Shown: positions 39,304-48,461 of the stretch, one piece after another
How the letters are laid out: each line of letters opens with the position of its first letter
Position numbering within the stretch: position 1 is the stretch's first letter
DNA from: Asaia prunellae JCM 25354
Lineage (GTDB): Bacteria > Pseudomonadota > Alphaproteobacteria > Acetobacterales > Acetobacteraceae
Direction of reading: 5' to 3'
Length of the DNA: 64,000 nucleotides
Assembly: GCF_000613885.1 (NCBI RefSeq)
Contig: NZ_BAJV01000005.1
Span: 124,001-188,000, forward strand
The notes under the pieces: generated by a model
What the model was told of the DNA's origin: nothing
What the model saw: only the letters and a program-made list of their open reading frames with translations
Database searches by the model: none
Translations under genes and position numbers: made by a program

Positions 39304-39615
39304 ATGACTGCTGCCGATCCGAATGGCGCGCTCATTGTCGCCGTTATACTCTTTTCACTCGGAGCGTTGGGCGTACTTGTGCGCCGCAACCTGCTCTTCA
39401 TGCTGATGTCGACCGAGATCATGCTCAATGCCGCGTGCCTCGCATTCATCGCTGCGGGAAGTCGATGGCATATGGCCGATGGCCAGGTCATGTTCATGAT
39501 GGTTGTGGCCTTTGCTGCTGCGGAATCAGCAGTCGGTCTGGCCATCATCCTGCGCATGCATGCTGCCGGACGCTCCACGCTTGATGCCGATACCGGCAAC
39601 CGTCTGGGGGGTTAG
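39304..39615 (+). CDS. nuoK: NADH-quinone oxidoreductase subunit K
   Basis: 103 residues, three helices, with the two membrane Glu residues in [15 protein letters not shown] (near 35) and [16 protein letters not shown] (near 70). These line the central hydrophilic axis. The ATG at 39304 ([20 protein letters not shown]) sits just after the nuoJ stop; an earlier in-frame ATG at 39286 lies inside nuoJ and would add six residues. Confidence 0.95.
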   Translation: MTAADPNGALIVAVILFSLGALGVLVRRNLLFMLMSTEIMLNAACLAFIAAGSRWHMADGQVMFMMVVAFAAAESAVGLAIILRMHAAGRSTLDADTGNRLGG

Positions 39616-39619
39616 TCTC

Positions 39620-41458
39620 GTGGCTTCGCTTCTTCCGCTTGTCATTCTCTGCCCCCTGGCGGTCTCCATCATTCTGATGCTGACCGGGGGCAAGCTGCCC
39701 GCACGGGCTACCACGCTGCTCGTTGGCGCGGGAATGGGGCTGTGCGCCCTGTTTGCAGTGGTATCCGCCTATAGCTTCCTTTCCGGACCAGATTCCCTGG
39801 GTTCGCTGCACGTCGTGCTGTGGAACTGGATGAATGTCGGTTCCTTCAATGCCCAGATTGCCCTTACGCTTGACCGGCTTTCGCTGGTCATGATGCTGGT
39901 CGTCTCCTGCGTTGGCTTCCTCATTCTCGTCTATGCCTGCGCCTATATGTATGACGACGAGAATATCGCGCGCTTCTTTACCTATATGACGCTCTTCGTC
40001 GCCTCCATGCTTCTGCTGGTTCTGGCGTCCGATCTGCTGGGCGTCTTTATCGGATGGGAAGGCGTGGGGCTGTGCTCCTATCTCCTCATCGGTTTCTGGT
40101 ATGGTGAACAGGCAAATGCCATCGCAGCGCGCAAGGCCTTTGTGGTCACGCGTGTCGGTGATGCGCTGTTCCTGCTGGGCATGCTGCTGATGGCAACCGC
40201 CGTCGGCTCGCTGGATATTCCAACACTTCTGGCTGTCGGGCCCCATGCCGCCCCGCGCACCCTGACGCTTGGCATGTTCCTCCTTCTGGGTGGCGCCATG
40301 GCCAAATCGGCGCAGGTGCCGCTCCAGACTTGGCTGCCTGACGCCATGGCAGGCCCGACGCCTGTCTCGGCGCTGATCCATGCTGCGACCATGGTCACGG
40401 CGGGTGTGTATCTTCTGGCGCGCCTGCATGGATTGTTCATTCTGACGCCGCTGGCCATGCTGGCCTGCGCCATTGTCGGCTTCGTGACCATTCTGCTCGC
40501 TGCAGGCAGCGCGCTGGTTCAGACCGATATCAAGCGCATTCTGGCCTATTCCACCATGAGTCAGCTTGGTTACATGTATCTGGCGCTCGGTTGTGGTGCC
40601 TGGCATGCGGCCATGTTCCATCTGGTGACCCATGCCTTTTTCAAGGCGCTTCTCTTCATGGCAGCAGGTTCAATCATCCTGCGTGTTCATCATGAGCAGG
40701 ACATCTTCAAGATGGGTGGCCTGCGCAAGGATATGCCCTGGGTCTTCGCCGCGTTTCTTGCCGGTTCGGCGGCTCTTGCGGGTCTGCCGCTGATCACAGC
40801 AGGGTATTTCTCGAAAGAGCTTATTCTGGGCAGCGCCTATGACCTCAGCCCGATCTTCTGGGCAGGGGCGCTGTTTGGTGCTTTCCTCACCTCGATCTAT
40901 ATTTTCCGCTGTGTGTTTATCGTATTCTGGGGCGATCATCGTACCCATGCTCATGGCAAGTCAGGTCTGGCCATGGCGCTGCCAATGGCTATTTTGTCGG
41001 TCCTCGCCATCGGCGGCGGCTGGATGGAAATGCCGGATGCGATTGCACACGTGCATATCTTCTCCAACCTGCTGGCTCCGGTTCTGGGTGCCCTGCCTGA
41101 AGAGCATAATACCAGCCTGCTCATTCTCGGTTCACTCGTGCCGATTGCCGGTGTGACTATCGCCTGGACGCTTTGGCGCCCCAAAGGCGAAGCACCGGTG
41201 GCAGCCGAAAGCCCCGCGATTGCGACGCTGCGCGCCGATTGGGGCTTCGATACGCTGTATGACTGGGTCTTCGTGCGGCCGTTCATGGTGCTTGCTCACC
41301 TGAACCGTCGTGATTTCATCGATCGTTTCTATGATCTGATTGCTGCCCTTACACAGGGTAGTGGTCAGGCTGTTGCGAAACTGCAAAGCGGCCAGGTGCG
41401 TCGTTATGCAGGCTGGATTGCAGCAGGAACGGTTGCAGCTCTTTGTCTGGCGGTATGA
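39620..41458 (+). CDS. nuoL: NADH-quinone oxidoreductase subunit L
   Basis: 612 residues (E. coli 613), antiporter-type proton-pumping subunit with the long lateral helix at the C-terminus. Key residues are visible: GWEGVGLCSYLLIGFWY (Glu near 140), AKSAQVPLQTWLPDAMAGPTPVSALIHAATMVTAGVYLL (Lys and His near 220-250) and TDIKRILAYSTMSQLGYM. I choose the GTG at 39620 after a GGGGG run; the long open frame upstream to 39503 runs inside nuoK. The stop overlaps the nuoM ATG. Confidence 0.96.
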   Translation: MASLLPLVILCPLAVSIILMLTGGKLPARATTLLVGAGMGLCALFAVVSAYSFLSGPDSLGSLHVVLWNWMNVGSFNAQIALTLDRLSLVMMLVVSCVGFLILVYACAYMYDDENIARFFTYMTLFVASMLLLVLASDLLGVFIGWEGVGLCSYLLIGFWYGEQANAIAARKAFVVTRVGDALFLLGMLLMATAVGSLDIPTLLAVGPHAAPRTLTLGMFLLLGGAMAKSAQVPLQTWLPDAMAGPTPVSALIHAATMVTAGVYLLARLHGLFILTPLAMLACAIVGFVTILLAAGSALVQTDIKRILAYSTMSQLGYMYLALGCGAWHAAMFHLVTHAFFKALLFMAAGSIILRVHHEQDIFKMGGLRKDMPWVFAAFLAGSAALAGLPLITAGYFSKELILGSAYDLSPIFWAGALFGAFLTSIYIFRCVFIVFWGDHRTHAHGKSGLAMALPMAILSVLAIGGGWMEMPDAIAHVHIFSNLLAPVLGALPEEHNTSLLILGSLVPIAGVTIAWTLWRPKGEAPVAAESPAIATLRADWGFDTLYDWVFVRPFMVLAHLNRRDFIDRFYDLIAALTQGSGQAVAKLQSGQVRRYAGWIAAGTVAALCLAV

Positions 41459-42956
41459 TGATGTTGGCACTTCCCGCTCTCGTTCTTATTCCCTTCATCG
41501 GGGGGCTCGCTGCCTGGCTGGTCGGGCTGCGTGGCGCTTCACGTGCTGCCTGGGTATCATCACTGATTACCCTCGTCCTGATGATCGTTCTTCTTGCTCA
41601 GGTTACGATCAGCAGCCTTGGTTCAGGCGCAGGAACAGGGGGATGGTTCGCCCATTTCTCGATGGCCTGGGTGCCGATGCTCGGCATCAATCTGCGGTTT
41701 GATCTCGACGGGCTGAGCCTTGTCATGCTCTGGCTCAATGCGCTGATCTCACTGCCTTGCGCATTGCTGAGCTCGCGTAACGTGACAGACCGCGCCGGAC
41801 TGTTTCACTGCCTGCTTCTGGCCACTGTGGCCGGAATCAATGGCGTGTTCATGGCGACCGATCTGTTCCTGTTCTTCTTCTTCTGGGAGCTGATGCTGCT
41901 GCCGCTCTTCGGCTGATCCTGATCTGGGGTGATGCCGGTCGCCAGCGTGCCGTGCTGAAGTTCTTCCTGTTCACGCAGGGCAGCGGCCTGTTGATGCTTC
42001 TGGCCATTCTGGGGCTGGTCATCGTCAATGCGCAGCGCACGAACGTGATTACCTTCGACTATTTTGCACTGTCGCAGACGGCCCTGATTGCGCCGGTCGC
42101 TCCGGTCCTGATGCTGGGTTTCTTCATCGCGTTTGCAGTAAAGCTGCCTATGGTACCATTCCATGCCTGGCTGCCTGACACCTATGCTTCCTCACCCGCT
42201 GCAGTCAGCATCCTGCTTTCGGGTGTGCTGGCCAAGACAGGTGGTTATGGTCTGATCCGCTTTGTGGTCATGCTCTTTCCGGGAGCCGCTGCGCATATTG
42301 CCCCCCTCGCTATGACAATGGGTGTTGTCGGTATTCTTTATTGTGCCTGGCTCGCTGTGGCGCAGGACGATATCAAGCGACTGATTGCCTATTCGTCTAT
42401 CAGTCATCTGGGCTTCATTCTTCTGGGTGTGTTCTCGGGTACGCGTATCGGTATGGAGGGTGCAATTGCCCAGATGGTTGCCCATGGTCTCAGCACGGGG
42501 GCACTGTTCATCATTGCCGGCCTGCTCGAAGATCGCCTCGGGACCCGTGACATGTCGAAGATGGGGGGGCTATGGCCCGCCATGCCCCGGTTCTCGGCGC
42601 TGGCCATGTTTTTTGCAGCCGCGTCGCTGGGTCTGCCAGGACTTGGGAACTTTATTGGCGAGTTCCTTGTCCTGCTTGGCACCTGGCGGGTCAGCCATGT
42701 CATGACGTTTTTCGCGGCTGCCGGGCTTGTCCTGTCTTCGGTCTATTCGCTCACCATGATGCTTCGCGTATTCTATGGTCCGAAAAAGACCGATGCTGTT
42801 GCTCCGCTTGGCGCAGCCTCAGTGCCGCATATCGCCGTGCTTGGTGTGGCAGCCCTTCTTCTTCTCGCGCTGGGTCTCTATCCGCAGCCGGTCCTGAACC
42901 TTTCAGTCCCGGCCAGCCCCCATGTCGTGAGCATCGCTCAGGAGCAGGCACAGTAA
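41455..42956 (+). CDS. nuoM: NADH-quinone oxidoreductase subunit M (frameshift near 41911)
   Basis: About 500 residues, second antiporter-type subunit. The first frame covers FFFFWELMLLPLF (conserved Glu) and stops at 41916; adding one G to the GG at 41911-41912 gives FGLILIWGDAGRQRAVLKFFLFTQGSGLLMLLAI and the frame runs to 42956. Later motifs: AVKLPMVPFHAWLPDTYASSPAAVSILLSGVLAKTGGYGLIR (Lys near 235) and DDIKRLIAYSSISHLGFILLG. ATG at 41455 overlaps the nuoL stop; further ATGs at 41458 and 41461 are alternatives. Confidence 0.93.
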
Positions 42957-44404
42957 TGTCTTTCTCGTTCCTCCCCAATGCTGTGCTGGTGCTCTGTCTC
43001 GGATGCCTGGTACAGCTTGCCGCCATTTCCTGGCGGCGTCATGTGGCGCGTGACGCCATTCTGTGTGTCATCGTACTCGTGGCCGCGCTTGCCTCGATTA
43101 TGATGCCAACCGTTCTGATCATGACGGGGGCGATGCCGCTTTTCGCCCCTGATACCTGGGCTTCATTTGCAGGCGCCCTGATCATTCTTTCGGTTCTTGC
43201 CGTTGTTCTCATGTCGCGCCATGGCGCGATCAGCGCCGATCCGACCGTCAACAGCGAGTATTTTCTGCTGCTGACACTGACGGCGCTCGGCAGTGTCGCC
43301 ATGACTGGCGCCGTGCATTTTGTCTCATTCTTTCTTGGTCTCGAGACGCTCAGTCTCGCCCTGCTTGGTCTCATCGCCTTCCAGAACAAGCGTCTGGATG
43401 CCGGCGAAGCTGCGATGAAATACCTGCTGCTATCCGGTGTAGCATCAGCCACAATGGTTTTCGGATTTGCCCTGATCTATGCGGAAACGGGATCTCTGCG
43501 TTTTGCTGCTCCGGATCTGACACAGGCGCCTGAACCCATCATTGGCATCATGGGCGTGATCCTTGTCCTGACCGGCATGTTCTTCAAGCTTTCTGCTGTA
43601 CCGTTTCATCTCTGGCTCGCCGACGTACTGGAAGGAACTTCCGTGCCAGTGGCAGCCCTTGTTGCCGTAACGTCGAAAATCGCTCTGTTTGCTGCCATGC
43701 TGCGCTATTTTTCCTCGGTCAATCTCTATCTGCCCAGTGCGCAGGTGAACGAGATCATGATCGTGGCCGTGCTCAGCATGGTTGGGGGTAACCTGCTGGC
43801 AGTCGTGCAGACCGATCTGCGTCGTTTGCTTGCGGGCTCGTCGATCGCCCATGTCGGTTATCTGCTGGTTGCTTTTCTCTCACCCGGTCCGTTCGGTGTG
43901 GCTTCAGCGGCATTTTATCTGGCAGCCTATGCCATATCCACTCTTGGGGTGTTCGCCATCATGAATGGTGTACTGCCTCAGGGAACGGATATCCGCGAAT
44001 GGCATGGTCTGTTCCGTCGCAAGCCTGCAGCTGCTCTGGCCATGTCTGTCATGCTGATTTCGCTTGCGGGTATTCCACCGGCTGTGGGTTTCTTTGCGAA
44101 ATTCTATATCGTGGCGGCAGGTGTTTCCGCACATCACACGCTGCTTCTGCTTGTTCTGATCCTGAGCAGCACGATTGGCTTGTTCTATTATCTGCGTATG
44201 ATCCTGATCATGCTGACGCCCGCTCCGGCCGGTCGCGAAACCCATGCCGAGGTAACAGCGCCTACACCGGTCAACGCCGCGCTTATTACGGTTCTGGCTT
44301 GCGCCACCATTCTGCTGGGCGTTTGCCCCAGCACACTGGTACAGCGCAGTCAGGGGCTGGTTGTCGCGCCGCCTTTGCCGTCGGCACCTGCTAAACTGCC
44401 CTGA
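42956..44404 (+). CDS. nuoN: NADH-quinone oxidoreductase subunit N
   Basis: 482 residues (E. coli 485), third antiporter-type subunit, last gene of the operon. HFVSFFLGLETLSLALLGLIAF holds the conserved Glu near 135, LTGMFFKLSAVPFHLWLADVLEGTSVPVAALVAVTSKIALFAAML the two Lys near 215-245, and TDLRRLLAGSSIAHVGYLLVAF the later loop. The ATG overlaps the nuoM stop (TAATG). The long frame open upstream to 42572 runs through nuoM and is not coding. A terminator follows after 20 bp. Confidence 0.96.
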   Translation: MSFSFLPNAVLVLCLGCLVQLAAISWRRHVARDAILCVIVLVAALASIMMPTVLIMTGAMPLFAPDTWASFAGALIILSVLAVVLMSRHGAISADPTVNSEYFLLLTLTALGSVAMTGAVHFVSFFLGLETLSLALLGLIAFQNKRLDAGEAAMKYLLLSGVASATMVFGFALIYAETGSLRFAAPDLTQAPEPIIGIMGVILVLTGMFFKLSAVPFHLWLADVLEGTSVPVAALVAVTSKIALFAAMLRYFSSVNLYLPSAQVNEIMIVAVLSMVGGNLLAVVQTDLRRLLAGSSIAHVGYLLVAFLSPGPFGVASAAFYLAAYAISTLGVFAIMNGVLPQGTDIREWHGLFRRKPAAALAMSVMLISLAGIPPAVGFFAKFYIVAAGVSAHHTLLLLVLILSSTIGLFYYLRMILIMLTPAPAGRETHAEVTAPTPVNAALITVLACATILLGVCPSTLVQRSQGLVVAPPLPSAPAKLP

Positions 44405-44423
44405 TCTTATCCGGGATCAATTT

Positions 44424-44459
44424 AAAAGGCTGCATGTCGCAAGGCATGCAGCCTTTTTT
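44424..44459 (+). terminator. Rho-independent terminator after nuoN
   Basis: Arms AAAGGCTGCATG and CATGCAGCCTTT form a 12-bp stem with an eight-base loop (TCGCAAGG), followed by a run of T. It ends the nuo transcript and separates it from cobG, which begins 39 bp later and therefore needs its own start of transcription. Confidence 0.92.
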
Positions 44460-44497
44460 ATGGGGCGGGCTGCCAAAGTGGCGCTATCAGAGCGGGA

Positions 44498-45652
44498 ATG
44501 ACGCGCGTTCCACTCCGTAAAGGCTGGTGTCCGAGCCTCCACGCCCCCATGCAGACGCATGATGGCTGGCTTGTGCGTGTGACACCTGATCTGGAAGGTC
44601 TGACTTCGGCACATCTCTCTTTTCTCGCCCGGAAAGCGGCAGAAGAGGGGAATGGACGTATCACACTCACGATGCGCGGTAATCTGCAATTGCGTGGCCT
44701 CGGGGAGAGGGCGGCTCGTGATTTTGCAGCAGAGGCGTCTGATATAGGGCTGGGTCTGGCCAACCCGGAACAGGAATCCCGTCGCCGCCTGATTTTCATG
44801 TCTCCTCTGGCTGGTCGGGATCCAGCCTGTGCCTCAGATACCCTGGCTTTGGCACGTGAAATCCAAACCGCTCTCACGTCACCTCTCCGGAACTGGCAAC
44901 CACCAGAGAAATTCGGAATTGCCATCGATGGGGGTGGACTGATTCCTGCAGGAGCCTTGCGTGCTGATTTTATGCTTCGTCATGACGAGGGTATATGGAG
45001 GATCCATCACGGTTCGCAGGTTTACACGCCTGGTCGCTCCAAGCTTGTGGCGCTTCTGCTCGATCTCCTGACCAGGGGGGCGTCTTCCGGAGCTGAACGG
45101 GCGCTTCACAAGGCTCCAGCCTTTTCTGGAACACTCCCGTTGCTTGCTGGCGCTTTTTTACCCGGATGTTTCGGCGTAACCGCAGTATTGGGCGAGATCA
45201 AAGCTACCACCTGTGCCGGGCTGGCTGATGCAGGCGGCTACGTGCGTGTAACCCCCTGGCGCGGGCTTGTGCTTGAGAGGCCGGTAGAAGCTCCCGACCT
45301 CATGACAGATCCGCAGGATATCCGTCGGCTTCTGGTTGCGTGTCCTGGTGAAGGGGGGTGTCATCAGGCCCTGAGCAGGACCCGGCAGCATGCTCTGTTT
45401 CTCGCGCCGGTGCTGGCAGGACGCAGCCTGCACGTGTCCGGATGCGCCAAGGGATGTGCTTCACACGGTAAAAGCGATGTGACGCTGGTTGCGCGTGAGG
45501 CGGGATATGATCTCATCTGGCAGGGAAGCACGGCAGATATGCCGGTAGAGACTGGTCTTGATGTCAAGGACGTGCGAATGCGTCTGCGCCGGGTGCAACA
45601 GGCCGGAGAGACTGGAAGGAAGAAAGCCGCCCATGACCGAGGAGAGCTATGA
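44498..45652 (+). CDS. cobG: Precorrin-3B synthase
   Basis: 384 residues, sulfite/nitrite-reductase-like fold. CobG uses O2 to hydroxylate precorrin-3A and defines the aerobic cobalamin route. Starts MTRVPLRKGWCPSLHAPMQTHDGWLVRV, with GRITLTMRGNLQLRGL (near 52) and the [4Fe-4S] ligands in CPGEGGCHQALS and SGCAKGCASHGKSDVTLV (near 287-330). Its end overlaps cobH by 20 bases. First gene of a cobG-H-I-J run. Confidence 0.93.
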   Translation: MTRVPLRKGWCPSLHAPMQTHDGWLVRVTPDLEGLTSAHLSFLARKAAEEGNGRITLTMRGNLQLRGLGERAARDFAAEASDIGLGLANPEQESRRRLIFMSPLAGRDPACASDTLALAREIQTALTSPLRNWQPPEKFGIAIDGGGLIPAGALRADFMLRHDEGIWRIHHGSQVYTPGRSKLVALLLDLLTRGASSGAERALHKAPAFSGTLPLLAGAFLPGCFGVTAVLGEIKATTCAGLADAGGYVRVTPWRGLVLERPVEAPDLMTDPQDIRRLLVACPGEGGCHQALSRTRQHALFLAPVLAGRSLHVSGCAKGCASHGKSDVTLVAREAGYDLIWQGSTADMPVETGLDVKDVRMRLRRVQQAGETGRKKAAHDRGEL

Positions 45653-46268
45653 CTATATTCGCGATGGGGCGGCAATATACGCGCAGTCTTTCGCGACCAT
45701 CCGGGAAGAGGCCGATCTCTCCGGATTGACGCAGGATGAGGCGCGGGTTGCCGTGCGCGTTATTCATGCCTGCGGTATGGTCGAGGTGACACGACATCTG
45801 GCTTTTTCTCCGGATTTTGTCCGAACGGCGCGCGCTTCGCTTCTCGCAGGCAAGCCGGTTCTGTGTGATTCGGAAATGGTGGCTCATGGTGTCACAAGGG
45901 CGAGACTGCCTGCTGAAAACCAGGTGCTTTGCACCTTGCGTAATCCGCGTACGCCTGAGGTTGCGGCTTTTATAGGCAATACGCGTTCTGCAGCTGCGGT
46001 CGATCTCTGGGGCAGTGATCTGGATGGCGCTCTGGTAGCCATTGGCAATGCGCCGACGGCACTCTTCCGTCTGCTGGAACTGATCCGGCGTGGAGGAAAA
46101 CGTCCTGCGGCCATTATCGGTATGCCCGTCGGATTTGTAGGAGCTGCGGAATCGAAAGAGGCTCTGGCTCTTTTCAATGAAATCCCTTGGGTGATCGTCC
46201 GGGGACGGCTCGGGGGCAGTGCCATGGCGGCGGCCTGCGTGAATGCTCTCTCAAGCGAGACAGAATGA
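45633..46268 (+). CDS. cobH: Precorrin-8X methylmutase
   Basis: 211 residues from the ATG at 45633 (MTEESYDYIRDGAAIYAQSFATIREEADL). CobH moves the C11 methyl to C12 to form hydrogenobyrinic acid. The active-site His is in AVRVIHACGMVEVTRHLAFSPD (near 45); GNAPTALFRLLELI and IIGMPVGFVGAAESKEAL are family signatures near 145-180. A longer frame upstream lies within cobG. The stop overlaps the cobI start (ATGA). Confidence 0.94.
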   Translation: MTEESYDYIRDGAAIYAQSFATIREEADLSGLTQDEARVAVRVIHACGMVEVTRHLAFSPDFVRTARASLLAGKPVLCDSEMVAHGVTRARLPAENQVLCTLRNPRTPEVAAFIGNTRSAAAVDLWGSDLDGALVAIGNAPTALFRLLELIRRGGKRPAAIIGMPVGFVGAAESKEALALFNEIPWVIVRGRLGGSAMAAACVNALSSETE

Positions 46269-46987
46269 GCGGGCTGTGCCGGATTCTCGGCATGGGGCCG
46301 GGTGATCCTGAACTCATAACACTGAAAGCGGTCCGCCTTCTGGCCCAGGCCGATGTGGTGGCGTGGTTTGCTGCCTGCGGCCGACCCGGTCATGCCCGTG
46401 TTATTGCGGATGCCCATATCCCGGAAACCGCACGGGAAGTGCGTTTTGATTACCCGTTTACAACGGGGGTATCGGTTGATGATCCGCGTTATCTCGTTGA
46501 AATGACCGCCTTTTACGACAGATGTGCACAAAGTCTGGCAGAAGAGCTTGATCAAGGGCTGCAGGTAGCTTTGCTATGTGAGGGCGATCCGTTTCTTTAT
46601 GGTTCGGCCATGTATCTGTTTGACAGGCTGAGCCCGGGCCATCGTTGCGAGATCGTGCCGGGTATTTCCGGTATGAGCGGCTGCTGGTCGGCTGCACATT
46701 TGCCTATGGTGCATGGTGATGACGTCCTGAGTGTGCTGCCTGCCACACTTGATGAGGAAAGTCTTTCCCATTGGCTCAGCCGGGGTGATGCCCATGTAAT
46801 CATGAAACTTGGACGTAATTTCGCCAAGGTGCGTACAGTGCTGCATCGCTGTGGACGGCATGAGAAAGCGATCTATGTCGAGCGTGGCACCCAGGCCGGA
46901 CAGGTCTGTTTGCCTCTCGACCAGGCGCCGGAAAAAGCCCCTTATTTCTCGATGGTTCTGGTACCCGGGCGCAGGCGCGTCCGATGA
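46265..46987 (+). CDS. cobI: Precorrin-2 C20-methyltransferase
   Basis: 240 residues, class III SAM methyltransferase. Begins MSGLCRILGMGPGDPELITLKAVRLLAQADVV, with the SAM-binding CEGDPFLYGSAMYLF (near 105) and VPGISGMSGCWSAAHLPM (near 135) that are typical of CobI. It adds the C20 methyl to precorrin-2, giving precorrin-3A, the substrate of CobG. Coupled at both ends by ATGA overlaps (46265-46268 and 46984-46987). Confidence 0.94.
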   Translation: MSGLCRILGMGPGDPELITLKAVRLLAQADVVAWFAACGRPGHARVIADAHIPETAREVRFDYPFTTGVSVDDPRYLVEMTAFYDRCAQSLAEELDQGLQVALLCEGDPFLYGSAMYLFDRLSPGHRCEIVPGISGMSGCWSAAHLPMVHGDDVLSVLPATLDEESLSHWLSRGDAHVIMKLGRNFAKVRTVLHRCGRHEKAIYVERGTQAGQVCLPLDQAPEKAPYFSMVLVPGRRRVR

Positions 46988-47743
46988 GCCCGGTTCTCTA
47001 TGTCGTGGGACTTGGTCCCGGTGCAATGGAACAAATCACGCAGGAGGCTCAGGGCGCACTGGCCAGGGCACCGATGTGCTTGGTTATGATCTGTATGTGA
47101 CACGTGCAATCGCTCTGGGGATACCCGAAAAGACCACGATCCACATGACAGACAATCGTGAGGAACTCGACCGTGCCCGCCATGCGCTTGAACTTGCAAT
47201 GCAGGGGCGGATACCAGTGGTCGTTTCCGGTGGCGATTCCGGTGTGTTTGGCATGGCGAGTGCCGTATTCGAAGCAGTTGCGGGCGGACCTGAGGTCTGG
47301 CGAGATATTGATATCCGGATCATTCCCGGGGTGACGGCGGTTCTGTCGGTAGCGGCCCGTCTGGGTGCGCCATTAGGCGGAGATTTCTGCGTCATTTCGC
47401 TGTCAGACAATCTCAAGCCTGGGATCTGGTCGCGAGACGCCTGCGCCTTGCTGCGGAGGCAGGGCTTGTGATTGCCCTCTACAATCCACGTTCACGGTCA
47501 CGACCGGGTCAGCTCGATCTCGGTTTTGCTACCTTGCGTGAGGTGCTTGCTGACGGCACGCCTGTCGCGTTTGCCCGTGCGATCGGACGTCCGGCCGAAC
47601 AGGTCGAGATTACGACGCTGGCCAGGGCAAGGGGAGAAAGTGCCGATATGAGTACGCTCGTGCTGATTGGCTGTGCCCATACGAGAGTGATCGAGCGTCA
47701 GGGTCAGAACCCCTGGCTCTATACATTGCGGCGTGTTCCCTGA
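46984..47743 (+). CDS. cobJ: Precorrin-3B C17-methyltransferase (two frameshifts)
   Basis: About 253 residues when rejoined; ring-contracting SAM methyltransferase. Piece one MSPVLYVVGLGPGAMEQITQEAQGALARA; one base added near 47069 leads to TDVLGYDLYVTRAIALGIPEKT and VVVSGGDSGVFGMASAVFEAV, VTAVLSVAARLGAPLGGDFCVISLSDNLKP; one C added at 47418 leads to WDLVARRLRLAAEAGLVIALYNPRSRSRPGQL and the end at 47743. All motifs are present, so the enzyme would work if the indels are errors. ATG overlaps the cobI stop. Confidence 0.88.
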
Positions 47744-47750
47744 ACCCAGA

Positions 47751-48458
47751 TCATTGCAGCTCGATTGTCGTGCATTCCCTAGCGGGTGGCAGAGAAGGAC
47801 GGTTGACCATAACGACATCCAGGCCGAGCTGTCTTGCGGCTTCGAGCTTTGCGGCGGTCGCATCCGATCCGGCATTTTTCGTCACAAGGCATCCAATATC
47901 ATGCTGACGCATGATGGCGATTTCGTCGTCCAGTGCAAAGGGACCGCGCGCCAGGATCACGATCGTCCGGGGAGGAAGCGGAAGGCAAGGGGGATCGATG
48001 CTACGAAGAAGATAGCAATGGGGTGTAGTCATGAATGGTGCAAGGTCCTTGCGCCCGGTCGTCAGAAAGACTCTGCGCGGTATCTGGCCGAGAGCATGGG
48101 GAACCTGTTCAATATCGGATACAAAGTGCCATCGCGCTCCCGGTGGGGCTTCCCAGGCCGGTCTCGTGAAGCGCAGGAGCGGAATACGGCATCGCAGCGT
48201 TGCGTCCGACGCATGGCGGCTCATTTGCGCTGCAAACGGATGCGTTGCATCAATTACCGCCTCGATCCGGTGGGTTTCAAGATAGGCGACAAGACCGTTT
48301 ACGCCTCCAAATCCGCCGATACGCATTTCGGTGGGTACGGGAAGTGCCGAGTGTGTAACTCCCGCCAGAGAAAAGATGATATGGTACGCGTGTTGCGCTA
48401 CCAGTGCCTTACAAAGCTGACGCGCTTCGCTTGTCCCCCCCAGTATGAGGATTCGCAT
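47751..48458 (-). CDS. cobK: Precorrin-6A reductase
   Basis: 235 residues: MRILILGGTSEARQLCKALVA (nucleotide-binding start), VIDATHPFAAQMSRHA (near 68), VFLTTGRKDLAPF (near 130) and LVTKNAGSDATAAKLEAARQLGLDVVMVNRP (near 190-220). It reduces precorrin-6A to 6B with NADPH. Lies on the minus strand between cobJ and cobL, convergent with cobJ (7 bp apart) and divergent from cobL with starts only three bases apart. GGAGGGCAAACG before its ATG lies within the cobL start region. Confidence 0.93.
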   Translation of the reverse strand: MRILILGGTSEARQLCKALVAQHAYHIIFSLAGVTHSALPVPTEMRIGGFGGVNGLVAYLETHRIEAVIDATHPFAAQMSRHASDATLRCRIPLLRFTRPAWEAPPGARWHFVSDIEQVPHALGQIPRRVFLTTGRKDLAPFMTTPHCYLLRSIDPPCLPLPPRTIVILARGPFALDDEIAIMRQHDIGCLVTKNAGSDATAAKLEAARQLGLDVVMVNRPSLPPARECTTIELQ

Positions 48459-48461
48459 CGT

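Noticed and set aside
47733-48461. Long N-terminal extension of cobL
   Set aside because: It is the antisense of cobK, which has clear family motifs; cobL homology begins only near 48490.
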